Source: Thermoleophilia bacterium (GTDB taxonomy: Bacteria; Actinomycetota; Thermoleophilia; RBG-16-64-13). From it: 64,000 nt of DNA. Below the pieces are notes generated by a model. The model was not told where the DNA came from and did not search any database. It was given only the letters and a program-made list of their open reading frames with translations. Below, piece by piece: positions 27,575 through 37,547 of this stretch; position 1 is the first letter of the stretch; each line of letters starts with the position of its first letter. A program made the translations under genes and the position numbers. The stretch spans positions 2,252,822 to 2,316,821 of the forward strand of contig JAOSKU010000001.1 in NCBI GenBank assembly GCA_027493445.1, written 5' to 3'.

Positions 27575-29055
27575 TCACCCGCTCGCCTTGGGCGCGCGGC
27601 CCAGACGGCCGCGGCCACTCAGGTCGCCCAGGCCGAGAGCGGCCCACATGGCGTCAACGCGGGTCACCACCTCGGGTGACATGACGATGTCGGGTGGCCA
27701 CTCGCGGAGATGACCTTCTTCTGGCCAGGTGCGCGTCGCGTCGAGGCCCATCTTGGCGCCCCAGTGAGCGGTGGGCGAGGCGTGGTCGAGAGCATCGAGA
27801 GGCCCCTGGGTCAGCAGGATGTCCCGCCCCGGATCGACGTTGTTGAAGGCCCGCCAGGCCACCTGGGCGTAGTCGTGCACGTCCACATCGGCATCCACCA
27901 CGATCACAGTCTTGGTGAACTGCATCTGACCCATTCCCCAAACCGCGTGCATGACCTTGCGGGCGTGCATGGGGTAGGTCTTGCGCAGGCTGACGATCGC
28001 GCAGTTGTGGAAGCCACCCACCTCGGGCAGGTCCATGTCAATCACCTCGGGCATGGTCAACTGGAGCAAGGGAAGAAAGAGCCGCTCAGTGGCCTTGCCT
28101 AGGTAGCCGTCCTCCATGGGAGGGATGCCCACGATCGTGGTGACATAGATGGGGTCGCGGCGATGGGTGAGGGCGGTGACGTGGAAGACGGGGTACTCAT
28201 CGGCCAAGGAATAGTACCCTGTGTGGTCGCCGAAAGGGCCTTCGATGCGCCGCTCGTCGGGGTCCACGTAGCCTTCGAGCACGATCTCGGCGTGGGCGGG
28301 CACCTCCAAGTCGACGGTCAGACAGCTCACCATCTCCACCGGGTCGCCGCGCAGGAAACCCGCGAACATCATCTCGTCGATCATGGCCGGGAGGGGGCAG
28401 TCGCGGCGTAGGTCACAGCCGGATCCGTGCCGATCGCCACGGCCACCTCCATCCGCCCGCCGGCCCGGCGGTACTGCTCGGCCGCGTCCTTGTGGATGTG
28501 CCAATGCATGCCCGTGGTGTTACGGTCGTACACCTGCAGCCGGTACATGCCGGCGTTCCGTACTCCGGTCCTCGGATCGCGGGTCAAGACCACCGGCAGA
28601 GTGATGAAGCGCCCCCCGTCGAGCGGCCAGCACTGGAGCACGGGCAGGATGCCCAGGTCGACCTCGTCGCCCCGGTAGACTACCTCCTGGCAGGAGCCCT
28701 TCTTCACGGACTTCGGCCCAAAACCGGCCAGGTCCTTGAGCTTCGAGAGGGCCTTGACCTTCTCCACGATACCCTGGGGCACCTCCAGATCGAGGAGGCC
28801 CCGGACCCGCTCGGCCAAAGCATCGTACGACTCTGTGCGCAGGCCCAGGCACATGCGCTCGTGACTGCCGAACTGATTGATTAGCACCGGCATCTCCGAG
28901 CCGGCCGGGTTGCGGAAGAGCAAGGCGGGACCGTGGGCCTTGCTCACCCGGTCGGTGATCTCGGCGATCTCGAGCACCGGGTCCACGGGGTGATCGACCA
29001 GGGCGAGCTCCCCGCGCCCGCGCAGGAGCGCGATGAAGTCGCGCAGGTCGTTCAC
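27575..29055 (-). CDS. mqnL: UbiD-like decarboxylase of the menaquinone pathway (MqnL, frameshifted)
   Basis: Two overlapping halves of one UbiD protein. The N-terminal half ends VAIGTDPAVTYAATAP; the C-terminal half resumes LPAMIDEMMFAGFLRG and contains the catalytic EGPFGDHTGYY. One base is missing from the G5 run at 28393-28397, and restoring it gives a continuous protein of about 493 residues. The GTG at 29055 overlaps the rex stop (GTGA). UbiD/UbiX homologs in futalosine clusters are proposed to decarboxylate the dihydroxynaphthoate intermediate. Its intact relative at 6-7.7 kb belongs to a different pathway. Confidence 0.87.
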
Positions 29056-29705
29056 ACCCTGCTCTGAGCGTTCTGCGAGAGATAGAACGACACCACCATG
29101 AGCTCGGTGGAGAGGTCGACCTGGCGGATGAACACCCCGGGCGCCGCAGGCAGCCGCACCGGCGCGAAGTTGACGATGCCCTTGATGCCGCCCTCGATAG
29201 CCCGCTGGGCCACCAGCACAGCCGCTTGGGCGGGTACGGTGATGATGGCGATGTGCACCTTGTTCTCACGCACAAACTCGGCCAGCTGGAGCTCGGCTTG
29301 GACCACAAGCTCGTCCACCTGCGTGCCGATGACGTACCGCGAACTGTCGAAGATACCCACCAGGCGGAAGCCTTCTTCGCGAAAGCCCCGGTACCGGGCC
29401 AGAGCCTGGCCCAGCTTGCCGGCGCCCACGATGACCACGTTCCATTCCTGGTCGAGTCCCAGGCACTTGGAGAGCTCTCCGATCAGGTACTTGACCTCGT
29501 AGCCCACCCCTCGTACTCCAAACTCGCCGAAGTAGCTGAAGTCCTTGCGGATCTGCGCCGCGTTGGCGTCCAGCCGCTCGGCCAGCTCCTTCGACGAGAC
29601 CTTGGGGACGTTGTCCCGCTCGAGCTTGTGCAGCACACGAAGATAGCGGGCCAGCCGGGGCACGGTCGCCTGCGGCACCTTGGCTTTGTCGATCGAGTTC
29701 GCCAT
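29052..29705 (-). CDS. rex: Redox-sensing transcriptional repressor Rex
   Basis: 217 residues. An N-terminal winged helix (VSSKELAERLDANAAQIRKD, FGEFGVRGVGY) is followed by a Rossmann domain with VIVGAGKLGQAL and the C-terminal swapped helix. Rex represses respiratory and fermentative genes and leaves DNA when NADH is high. It lies 9 bp after hemL and overlaps mqnL, so it is co-transcribed with the menaquinone genes it probably helps control. A Rex-box-like site lies upstream of hemL at 31157-31174. Confidence 0.95.
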   Translation of the reverse strand: MANSIDKAKVPQATVPRLARYLRVLHKLERDNVPKVSSKELAERLDANAAQIRKDFSYFGEFGVRGVGYEVKYLIGELSKCLGLDQEWNVVIVGAGKLGQALARYRGFREEGFRLVGIFDSSRYVIGTQVDELVVQAELQLAEFVRENKVHIAIITVPAQAAVLVAQRAIEGGIKGIVNFAPVRLPAAPGVFIRQVDLSTELMVVSFYLSQNAQSRV

Positions 29706-29714
29706 CCCCTCCTC

Positions 29715-31001
29715 CTATCCCAGCTCCGCCAGCACGTCCCCGGCAGCAGCGATGGTGCGATCGATGTCCTCGTCGGTGTGAGCCGTGGAGAGGAAGGCCG
29801 CCTCGAACTGGCTGGGAGCAAGGTGAACTCCCCGCTCGACCATCCCCCTGAAGAAAGCACCGTACTTCTCGGTGTCACAGGTCTTGGCCCCCGCGAAATC
29901 GCCCACCGGGCCGGCCGTGAAAAAGATGGTCATCATGGCGCCCACCCGCTGAACGCAGGCGGTCACGCCGGCCGCTCGCGCCACCTGCTCCAACCCCTCC
30001 TGCAGGCGCGCTCCCCGGACTTCCAGCACGTCGTAGGCATCACCCTCCCGCAGCGAATCGAGGGTGGCCAGGCCGGCCGCCATGGCCAGCGGGTTGCCGG
30101 ACAGGGTGCCGGCCTGATAGATGGGACCGGAAGGCGCCACCTTCTCCATAATCTCCCTCCGGCCCCCGAAGGCGCCCACCGGGAGCCCTCCGCCGATGAC
30201 CTTGCCCAGGGTGGTCATGTCCGGGGTCACGCCGTACCGCTCCTGCGCCCCGCCGTAGGCCACCCGGAAGCCGGTCATCACCTCGTCGAAGATCAGCACC
30301 GCGTCGTACTCGGCCGTCACCTCACGCAGACCCTCCAGGAAACCGGGGGCGGGAGGAACGCAGCCCATGTTACCGGCCACCGGCTCGACGATTACGGCGG
30401 CGATCCGGCTGCCCGCCTGGACGAACATCTCCCGCACAGCCGCCAGGTCGTTGAAGGCCACGGTCAGGGTGTCGCGGGCGGTACCCTCGGTCACCCCGGG
30501 GCTGTCGGGCAGCCCGAAGGTGGCCACGCCGGAACCGGCCTGGACCAGGAGCGAGTCGCCGTGCCCGTGATAGCAGCCTGTGAACTTGAGGATGGCGTCG
30601 CGGCCTGTGTAACCTCGAGCCACGCGCAGAGCGCTCATGGTGGCTTCCGTGCCGGAGTTGCACATGCGCACCATCTCGACCGAGGGCACGGCGCCGGTCA
30701 GGCGCCGGGCCATCTCCACCTCCAGACCCGAGGGCGTCCCGAAGCTTGTGCCCCTGTCGACCGCAGCGTGGAGGGCGGCCAGCACATCGGGATGGCAGTG
30801 ACCCAAGATCATGGGCCCCCAGGAACCGATGTAGTCGATGTACTCGTTCCCATCGACGTCCCACATGTGCGCGCCGAGGCCCCTCTCCATGAAGAGCGGT
30901 TCGCGCCCTACCGCCCGCATCGCCCGCACCGGGCTGTTCACCCCTCCCGGCATGAAGCTTCTCGCCTCGGCGAAGAGGCTCGCGCTCCTCTGATCGTTCA
31001 C
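29715..31001 (-). CDS. hemL: Glutamate-1-semialdehyde 2,1-aminomutase HemL
   Basis: 428 residues, full family length. N-terminal [12 protein letters not shown], the PLP tract [22 protein letters not shown], and the Schiff-base lysine in [18 protein letters not shown] are all present. It makes 5-aminolevulinate for heme, of which this cell needs a great deal. I start at the GTG at 31001 behind GGGGAGTGA; the upstream extension encodes repeat sequence. It heads the operon with rex and the menaquinone genes. Confidence 0.95.
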   Translation of the reverse strand: MNDQRSASLFAEARSFMPGGVNSPVRAMRAVGREPLFMERGLGAHMWDVDGNEYIDYIGSWGPMILGHCHPDVLAALHAAVDRGTSFGTPSGLEVEMARRLTGAVPSVEMVRMCNSGTEATMSALRVARGYTGRDAILKFTGCYHGHGDSLLVQAGSGVATFGLPDSPGVTEGTARDTLTVAFNDLAAVREMFVQAGSRIAAVIVEPVAGNMGCVPPAPGFLEGLREVTAEYDAVLIFDEVMTGFRVAYGGAQERYGVTPDMTTLGKVIGGGLPVGAFGGRREIMEKVAPSGPIYQAGTLSGNPLAMAAGLATLDSLREGDAYDVLEVRGARLQEGLEQVARAAGVTACVQRVGAMMTIFFTAGPVGDFAGAKTCDTEKYGAFFRGMVERGVHLAPSQFEAAFLSTAHTDEDIDRTIAAAGDVLAELG

Positions 31002-31066
31002 AGTGTCACTCCCCGCCCTTCGAGTTGGTCGTTGGATCGTCCGGCGTGGTAGCAGTCCCCCTCTCA

Positions 31067-31122
31067 GAGCTCGTTTCAAAACGAAGCCTTGGCCGCCGCG
31101 GCCGCACTGGGCGGCGCGATGC
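31067..31122. repeat. Dispersed repeat, short copy R3
   Basis: One arm: GCTCGTTTCAAAACGAAGCC, TTGGCCGCCGCGGCCGCACT, GGGCGGCGCGATGC. It sits in the predicted 5' leader of hemL, downstream of the Rex-box-like site and 100 bp past the surface-cytochrome stop. Confidence 0.75.
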
Positions 31123-31156
31123 TCTTGAACCGCATACACGCAATCTACCACAGGTC

Positions 31157-31174
31157 TTGTGAAAATCTAAGCAA
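31157..31174 (-). promoter_or_regulatory. Candidate Rex operator upstream of hemL-rex
   Basis: On the minus strand TTGCTTAGATTTTCACAA matches 14 of 18 positions of the Rex consensus TTGTGAAWWWWTTCACAA, with a perfect right half. It lies 156 bp before hemL, first gene of the operon that contains rex, so autoregulation is plausible. No clear -10/-35 pair could be fixed beside it. Confidence 0.5.
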
Positions 31175-31224
31175 GGCAACACGCAGGGCGAACCGAAGAG
31201 AACGCCCGAGGGGATGTGGAGACC

Positions 31225-33971
31225 TCAGGAGCCCGGGGAGCCGGGAGCGCGCTCCGGCACGATAGGAGGGGGCCGTTCGGCGCCTGCGACGCCGTGGACA
31301 TCGTGGCAGTCGGAACACAGCCCGGAGACGTAGGTAGGCGAGGAGCTCGATAGCGCAAGCCCGTGGTAGGAGGACTCGCCGGTCCCCCCAGGGTGGCCCC
31401 GGTCCCGTCGTGACAGGTGTAGCAGACCGCATTCTCCCCCGCCACCGTGAAACCCTTGGGTCCGTTGAAGCCGCGAACGAGGTGGCAGTTCCGGCACAGG
31501 TTCGACGCTTCGGAGTACGTGCCGTGCGGTGACACTTCGGCCGCCGAGGTGGTGAACGCGGCCGCGAAGTCGTCTCCCAGTGGATTCCCGGCCACATCGG
31601 TCACGGCCGCGCCGTCCACGAACACGGTGAAGGTGGCACCGGCCCGCAGGACCCCGGCCGGATAGAGATAGACCGTTGTCCGGTCTGCGGAGAAAACCAC
31701 CGACTCCAGGGGGATGGCCGCGATCGGCCCGCGGATCTGCAGGTGCTCCTTATCCAGGGTATCGGCGTCCATCGGCTCGCTGAACACGAGGGTGACGAAC
31801 GAGGCCGGACTGACACCGGCCGTGCCGGGCGCCGGTATCACCCTCCGCACGGTGGGAGCCGCCGTGTCAGCCGAAGCCAGGGCGATCAGAGTGAACCGTG
31901 CCAGCCGACCGGTGACCGTGCGAGTCGGGGCATCCACGGTCGACCCGCCCTCCACCGCCTTCCACGTGCCTGCGTCGTCGTAGAAGAGACTGCTCCCGCT
32001 CTCCGCCGCAAGGGCCGGGCTCACTTCGATGGTGACGGAGATGTCGGATCCGAACGCCTGCCCCGAAGGCAGGAGGTCGTAGACCGGGCTCGTGAATGTC
32101 AGGCCGGGCAGATCCTCCGGGCGCGGCATCTCGTCGACCTGGACGGTCCGGTCGGAGGGCAGAGCTCCCGCCGGGATCACCACTACGATCTCTCCTGTCG
32201 AGCTCCTCAGCGCCCCTCCCTCGACCCCAATGGTGCGCGACATGTGTACCAGCTCCGCCCTCCGGGCGGACGACTTGAGAGACTCGTTCCCGCTCGCATC
32301 GACAGCGGTGACCGTATAGTAGTAGACGCCTGGCGCTCCGTACGAGGTGTCGTCGAACCCGGTCCCTCCCCGAACGAGAGCCGAGTTCACCTTGGAGGCG
32401 AACGTGCCGGCGGCGCTCGTGTCCCGGTAGACGTTGTAACCGACAACGTCCGGCTCGGTGTTCAACGACCACGAGAGCACGTTTCGCTCGGCGCCCGCGG
32501 TTGCCTCCAGGCCCGAAGGAGGGCTCGGCGCGATGCGGTCTGCCATCGCCCCCGTCAAGCCTGCGGTGCGCGGTGAACCCACACCGTTGCCCGCAAGATC
32601 GGTTACCATCACCGCCCCGCCGCCGGCCGTCACCGTGTAGGCGGTTCCGTCTGCTTGACTCGAGGTCGTAAGGATCACCGTCCTGCCGTCCCTCTGCAGC
32701 ACAGCGCCGGATACCGTCAGCCCGGAGACGGCGAACGAAGAGGGACTGACGCTCGCCGGGTCCAGGGCTTCCGAGAAGACCACGGTCACGGCGTTGCGCC
32801 CACCGGACACCGCCGAGACAACGGTGGGCTTCTGGTTGTCGACGGTCACCGGGCCGACCACATCGACCGCGCGGTTACCGGCGCGGTCGATTGCGCTCAG
32901 CCGACACTCGTACCTGCCATCCCGGTAACGGGTGGTGTCCAGGGCGTAGAGCGTGCCGTTCACAACGTTCGAAGTCCCGCTCGATAGCGGGACCCACTCT
33001 CCCGCCGGCAGGGTGCGGATCTCCAGGGCCCAGGCGGAAAGATCTCCGTCACGGGCGGTTCCCGTGATGGCGTAGTCAGTCCCGCTGATGGTGGATCCTT
33101 CCGGTGGGCCGGCCAGGGAGGCTACCGGATCCGAATTGTCCACCCGCACATAGTGGGCGGGCGAGAAGGCGGTGTTGCCCGCTACATCCCGCACCTGGGC
33201 CTGCAGCATGTAGTCGCCGTCGAGCACCTCGAGGGTATCCCAGGCGACCGCGTAGGTCGACCCGGAAGCCGCCGCCGTCTGAGCCGCACCGATCTCGGTG
33301 CCCACCGGGTTCCAGGACGACCCATGTCGGTCGAAATAGTAGAACCTCACGGAGCCGACACCCGAGACGGCGTCGGAGGCCGTCGCTCCGACGGCGATGG
33401 TGCCCCCGACCGGCTGAGGGCTGCCCACAGGACCGATAGGCGCGGTCATGGTGGGAGCTGTAACCGACGGGTCGACCTTGAATAGCTGGCTCGCCACCGT
33501 CTCGGCGTTCCCGGCCGCATCGACGGAGCGATAGTAGAGGGTCTTCCGGCCGGACGGGGCCGTCACGCTGTTCGCGTAGAGGCCGGCCGGCGGGTCGATT
33601 CCCCAATCGAAGTAGATCGTCGCGGCCGAACCCTCGCGATCGGTGGCGGTCAAGGTCACCGTGGGAGAGGCGCCCACGAACCAGCCGTCATCCCCGTTCG
33701 GGGCCACCGGGCTGGTGGAAAGCAAGGTGGACGGAGGGTTGATGTCAGTAGAGGTCTGGACGGTGGCGAGCCCAGGCGGCGAGCCGGCTCCGGCGCCGTC
33801 CAAGGGCACCGCGGCTCCGGCCTCGTCTACCGAAACGAGCACTCCGGCGACCAGTGCCAGCACAACCCACAACGCCAGGTCGCACAGGCGGCGCCGGCGA
33901 CCATCCGCCTGCACCTCGCCGGCCCGGGGGCGGAGCGAGAGCAACCGGCCCTCCTCGCTACGTCTGGGCAT
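31225..33971 (-). CDS. Large Ig/FN3 surface protein with C-terminal triheme domain (frameshifted)
   Basis: About 915 residues. A signal or anchor helix (LALWVVLALVAGVLVSV) is followed by several bacterial Ig-like units (TLTATDREGSA, VDNSDPVASLAGPPEGS), a fibronectin type III unit (NVLSWSLNTEPDVVGYNVYRD shows its core), a ZU5-like stretch and an SbsA-type Ig domain (VTLVFSEPMD). The C terminus carries CRNCH, CYTCH and CSDCH. The frame breaks at the C6 run 31384-31389; one missing base restores the third heme motif and ends the protein at 31225 rather than 31167. The start ATG at 33971 overlaps the TPR gene by 14 nt. It likely displays hemes at the cell surface; function is inferred only from layout. 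Confidence 0.78.
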
Positions 33972-34746
33972 AGTCCGGCGACAGGGATGGAGCAACATGT
34001 GATAGGGGAGCGTTCCCGCTTTCGGCCCCGACTCCGGCGGTCGTCGTGGTGGAAGTCGCCTGCGTCTCGAGCTCGCCGAGCAGCTGCTTCGCCTCCACGT
34101 TCTCAGGGTTCTCAGCACGAGCCTTGTCGAGCTGGATGAGCGCATTCTCGCGCTGATCGAGCTCCACGAGGAGCCGGGCAAGCGCCACACGTATCTGGTC
34201 CACATGGACACCCAGAGGCCGAGCCTCGATCACGTCGAAATAGAGACCGGCGGCTTTGTCGAGATCGCCAAGCTCCGCCACGGTCTCAGCCAGGGCGACC
34301 TTGGCTGCCGTGAAATCGCTGTTGAGCCGCAGCGACTGATCGAAGCTCTCCGCCGCCCCCTCGAGATCGCTCCGAGACCGCTGGATGTTCCCGATCTGGA
34401 AGTAGGCCTCGAAATCGGAGGGAGTGATCTCCAAGATCTCGCGATAGATGGCGATTGCTTCGTCGAGCTGCCCCTCTCTCACGTGGGTGAGGGCCAGCAG
34501 GTACCTGGCCCGGACATCCTCGGGATTGATCTCGAGGTGCTTCTCGATCTCGGCCCTGGCCGCGGACAGGTCTCCGGCCCGAATCTCGTCCGCACCGGGC
34601 AGGCTCTCGCCGATCGTCACCGTCGTGGTGGTCGGTGCCACGGTAGTCGTCGTGGTCTCTCCGGAACGGACGACGCCACTCGTCGCGATCACGCCACCAC
34701 CCACCATGAGGATGATGCCGGCCGCGAGCAACAATCCACGCCCCAA
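33958..34746 (-). CDS. Membrane-anchored TPR protein
   Basis: 262 residues. An N-terminal helix (GRGLLLAAGIILMVGGGVIA) is followed by a Thr-rich linker and about five tetratricopeptide repeats (ARAEIEKHLEINPEDVRARY, DEAIAIYREILEITPSDFEA and so on). The TTG at 34746 behind GGAGG decides the start. It precedes and overlaps the surface cytochrome gene, so it may assist assembly of that protein or of cytochromes generally. No enzymatic motif is visible. Confidence 0.72.
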   Translation of the reverse strand: MGRGLLLAAGIILMVGGGVIATSGVVRSGETTTTTVAPTTTTVTIGESLPGADEIRAGDLSAARAEIEKHLEINPEDVRARYLLALTHVREGQLDEAIAIYREILEITPSDFEAYFQIGNIQRSRSDLEGAAESFDQSLRLNSDFTAAKVALAETVAELGDLDKAAGLYFDVIEARPLGVHVDQIRVALARLLVELDQRENALIQLDKARAENPENVEAKQLLGELETQATSTTTTAGVGAESGNAPLSHVAPSLSPDYAQT

Positions 34747-34860
34747 GGATCCTCCAGAATGTGTCCGGCCGCGAGGAACGATGCGACCCGACCTTCGAAC
34801 GCATGTGCACGGATTATCGCACATCGTCGACCGGCTGCTCCCCGTTTCGCAACAGCCCGG

Positions 34861-34933
34861 GGCTCATGTCAAGGCGAAGCTTCGGCCGCCGCGGGCGCAC
34901 TGGGACGGCAAAGCGTCATTCTGGAACAAGCTC
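34861..34933. repeat. Dispersed repeat, internally deleted copy R4
   Basis: Left arm GGCGAAGCTTCGGCCGCCGC and right arm GGCAAAGCGTCATTCTGGAA are joined with the central core missing, giving about 73 bp. This copy lies between divergent genes, unlike the others. The remaining 270-bp gap to 35018 holds only a weak -10-like TACTAT at 34947 and a GAGGAGG ribosome site. Confidence 0.65.
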
Positions 34934-35017
34934 CAAGGGCATCTGTTACTATGCACGAGAATGAAGGGGTGACAGTCTCATCGGCACGTCCCCTGGGGGC
35001 GAGGAGGATCTTCTTCC

Positions 35018-35536
35018 ATGGCACGCAACGAAAAGGATTTCCTGGGACTCGAAGTTGTCAGTCTCGAGGACGCGTCGGTGGTGGGTGAGGTCGATGGGCT
35101 CATCGTCGACGAGACTACGAACTCCGTGGTCGGTCTCGTCCTGGATCTCGGCATCTATGAAGCCAGGGCCCTCGCTTTCTCCGACGTGCTGAGTGTGGGA
35201 GAGGACGCCGTCATGATCAGCTCCCCGCAGTCTGTCAAACCCATCTCGCAACACGCGGCTCTTCTCGAGATCGCCGAAAGACAGATCGAGGTATCGGACG
35301 CCCTCGCCATCACCGACAAGGGCAACGTGATCGGCGTAATCGGCGACTTCTTCGTCGATCCCGCCACGGGGAACCTCAAAGGCGTCGAGGTGATCTCCGA
35401 CGAGGACGCGGATGAGCCCGACGGACCCAAGGCCCATCTCGTGCCCATGGACGAGGTGGTTCGCATCGGCGCCGAACTTGTCATGCTGCGGGACGGCTTC
35501 GAAGGCCGGGCGGTCTCCTCCGGAGACGAGCTCTAA
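35018..35536 (+). CDS. PRC-barrel domain protein (first of the operon)
   Basis: 172 residues with two PRC-barrel halves: FLGLEVVSLEDASVVGEVDG at the N terminus and ALAITDKGNVIGVIGDFFVD in the middle. PRC barrels occur in photosynthetic reaction centre subunit H, RimM and actinobacterial proteins (CdvB-linked in archaea) and bind other proteins or RNA. No enzymatic residues are evident. It heads a four-gene plus-strand operon that includes a second PRC protein and a small barrel-like protein. Confidence 0.75.
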   Translation: MARNEKDFLGLEVVSLEDASVVGEVDGLIVDETTNSVVGLVLDLGIYEARALAFSDVLSVGEDAVMISSPQSVKPISQHAALLEIAERQIEVSDALAITDKGNVIGVIGDFFVDPATGNLKGVEVISDEDADEPDGPKAHLVPMDEVVRIGAELVMLRDGFEGRAVSSGDEL

Positions 35537-35589
35537 GAGCCACGCGGCGGCGTGACTCGGGCCCGACCCTTCGACGCGGTGCAACGCGG

Positions 35590-36330
35590 ATGAATACGAC
35601 CGTTCTCATCGTCGCCGGGGTCTTCGTCGCCGCAGGGCTGGCCCTCATCGTGCTGTCCTTCGTCGTGGGGAGCTCCAAACCTGACGGCGAGGCCGCCGGA
35701 CAGTCGGCCGCCGAGGGCGCCGCCTTCATCGACGAGCCCCTCGCCACCGACATCGCCGCCCAACTCGGTGGACCACACACGGTCGACACGGAACCAGCTC
35801 CCGGCGCTAGCATGCCCCGATCCGTTGAGGCCCTTTCCCCGAACACCATCACCGAGCAGACTCCCGAGGTCAGCGAGGAAACCCTGGCTTCGGAGATTCC
35901 CATGGTCGAGGTCCACGTCGAGGCGCCGGAGCCGGCTTTGCAGAAGGCGCCGCCTGCTCCCTCGGGCCTTTCCGGCCGAGAAGCGGGGGGCGGGGCCCAA
36001 AAGGTGGGTTACAGCTTCCGAGTGCAGCTTGGATTCAAGTTCTTAAAGAACGGGCTGCATGAGGATGCGATCGCGGAGTTCCAGAAGGCTCTCGCCCTGA
36101 CCGAAGACATGGAAGTCAAGTTGAAGCTCTGCATCGAGATCGGGAACACGCTCCGCGCCGAGAAGATGTATGCTCGGGCAAGCGCCGCCTACCTTCAGGC
36201 GACCGCCTTCACTGACAACCCGACTCTGCTGGAACACCTCGAGCGATCGATCGCAGAGATGTCTGAGCTGGAGGACGCCGCCACGGCGTCTGCGCAGCCG
36301 GGATCTGACAAGGAGGAGAAGGCACCATGA
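35590..36330 (+). CDS. Membrane-anchored protein with TPR-like C terminus
   Basis: 246 residues: an N-terminal helix (VLIVAGVFVAAGLALIVLSF), an acidic disordered segment of about 100 residues, and one to two TPR-like helical pairs (NGLHEDAIAEFQKALALTED). It lies between two PRC-barrel genes; its stop overlaps the next start. A scaffold role is possible. I recognise no specific family. Confidence 0.65.
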   Translation: MNTTVLIVAGVFVAAGLALIVLSFVVGSSKPDGEAAGQSAAEGAAFIDEPLATDIAAQLGGPHTVDTEPAPGASMPRSVEALSPNTITEQTPEVSEETLASEIPMVEVHVEAPEPALQKAPPAPSGLSGREAGGGAQKVGYSFRVQLGFKFLKNGLHEDAIAEFQKALALTEDMEVKLKLCIEIGNTLRAEKMYARASAAYLQATAFTDNPTLLEHLERSIAEMSELEDAATASAQPGSDKEEKAP

Positions 36331-37310
36331 CAAGGCTGGACACCGAACTCATTGGTCTGCAGATCGTCGCCGCCGACGACGCGTCGGTGGTAGGTGAGGT
36401 CGACGGCCTCCTCATCGACGACCTGGCGCTCAAGGTCGCGGGATTCCTGGTCGGCTTGGGCCTCTTCGAAGCTTCGGTGCTCCCGTTCGGGTCCGTGCGC
36501 GCCGTCGGAAACGACGCCATCATCGTGGCGAGCGCCACGTCGCTCATCCCTATCAAGGAACACGCGGCTCTGGAGACGCTGGCCCGCAAGGAGATCACCG
36601 TCTCCGACGCGAAAGCCATTACCGCGGCCGGCAGGTCGGTCGGCACTATCGGCGACTTCTACGTGGACACTGAGAGCGGCGAGATCGTGGGGTTCGAGTT
36701 CGTAGCGTCGGACCAGTCCGTATATCCACGGGGGACCGCCATCATCCCCGCCTCTACCATCCATCGACTAGGCCGGGACATCGTCGTGCTCGAAAACGAC
36801 TACGACACCCACCTGTTGAGGGACGCCGGTTCGCTGGACCGCCTGGGTCGAACACGCACAGAAGTTGCCACTCCCGTCTTTGAACCGGGCGGGGGCGGCG
36901 ACTCCGGGCCGGTTGCCGCCTCCGAGGAGTCTGGCGGCACGGAGACACTCGAGACCCGCGACAAGGAAGTGGAGTTCGAGCAGGCCTGGCGGACAATCGC
37001 CGCGGGGCCGCTGGCGACGCCAACCGAGGTTTCCGCGGAACTCGAGGAGACCGTCACTGAGGAGCCCGCCCCGGAAGCCGGCCCAGCCGCCATCGACGCT
37101 GACGAGGCGGCTGACGAGGGAAGAGAGCCGGCGAGAGCTGAGGCGGAAACGTCCGAGCCGGAGGCCGCGGCCCCTGAGCGCGCGCCCATTCAGTCCGAGT
37201 TCGACCTGGCCGAGGACGCCGTGACCCCAGAAGTCGAGGCAGCCCCGGAGAGCGAGCCCGTGACCGAACGAGAGCCCGCCCCCACCGGCCCGGGGAGGAC
37301 GATGCAGTGA
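36327..37310 (+). CDS. PRC-barrel protein with long acidic tail
   Basis: 327 residues. The first 160 are a two-barrel PRC unit clearly paralogous to the first gene of the operon (LIGLQIVAADDASVVGEVDG). The rest is an Ala/Glu/Pro-rich acidic tail. The ATG overlaps the upstream stop (ATGA) and the stop overlaps the next GTG. The duplication within one operon suggests that the two PRC proteins form a complex. Confidence 0.75.
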   Translation: MTRLDTELIGLQIVAADDASVVGEVDGLLIDDLALKVAGFLVGLGLFEASVLPFGSVRAVGNDAIIVASATSLIPIKEHAALETLARKEITVSDAKAITAAGRSVGTIGDFYVDTESGEIVGFEFVASDQSVYPRGTAIIPASTIHRLGRDIVVLENDYDTHLLRDAGSLDRLGRTRTEVATPVFEPGGGGDSGPVAASEESGGTETLETRDKEVEFEQAWRTIAAGPLATPTEVSAELEETVTEEPAPEAGPAAIDADEAADEGREPARAEAETSEPEAAAPERAPIQSEFDLAEDAVTPEVEAAPESEPVTEREPAPTGPGRTMQ

Positions 37311-37474
37311 CATCCCAGCAGAAGCACTTCCTGATCGGCAAGCGAGTGCTACGCCGGATCGAGGGACCGACGGGCGAAGTAATCGCGCAGGAAGGCGACC
37401 TGGTCACCTTCGAGATGATCCAGAAGGCGAAGAGCAGCGACCAGCTCCTCATTCTCTCCTTGAACGTGGAGTGA
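37307..37474 (+). CDS. 55-residue PRC-barrel-like small protein
   Basis: The GTG at 37307 overlaps the upstream TGA (GTGA) and the frame runs 55 codons to TGA at 37474. The product contains FLIGKRVLRRIEGPTGEVIA and DLVTFEMIQKAKSSDQL, which read as one PRC-barrel half with a conserved strand-turn-strand (G-x-V-I-A-Q-E-G). Its tight coupling to two PRC genes supports it as real despite its size. Confidence 0.65.
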   Translation: MTSQQKHFLIGKRVLRRIEGPTGEVIAQEGDLVTFEMIQKAKSSDQLLILSLNVE

Positions 37475-37547
37475 CGCTCTTCGCGGGCGGAGCGCTGCCG
37501 GTGGTTGCCTTCCCGGCGGGTCACCCAACGAGGTCCTCTGGCCGCGG

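Noticed and set aside
28381..28504. Programmed ribosomal frameshift in mqnL
   Set aside because: No slippery heptamer with a downstream structure stands out, and ten similar homopolymer breaks occur in unrelated genes, so a common technical cause is simpler.
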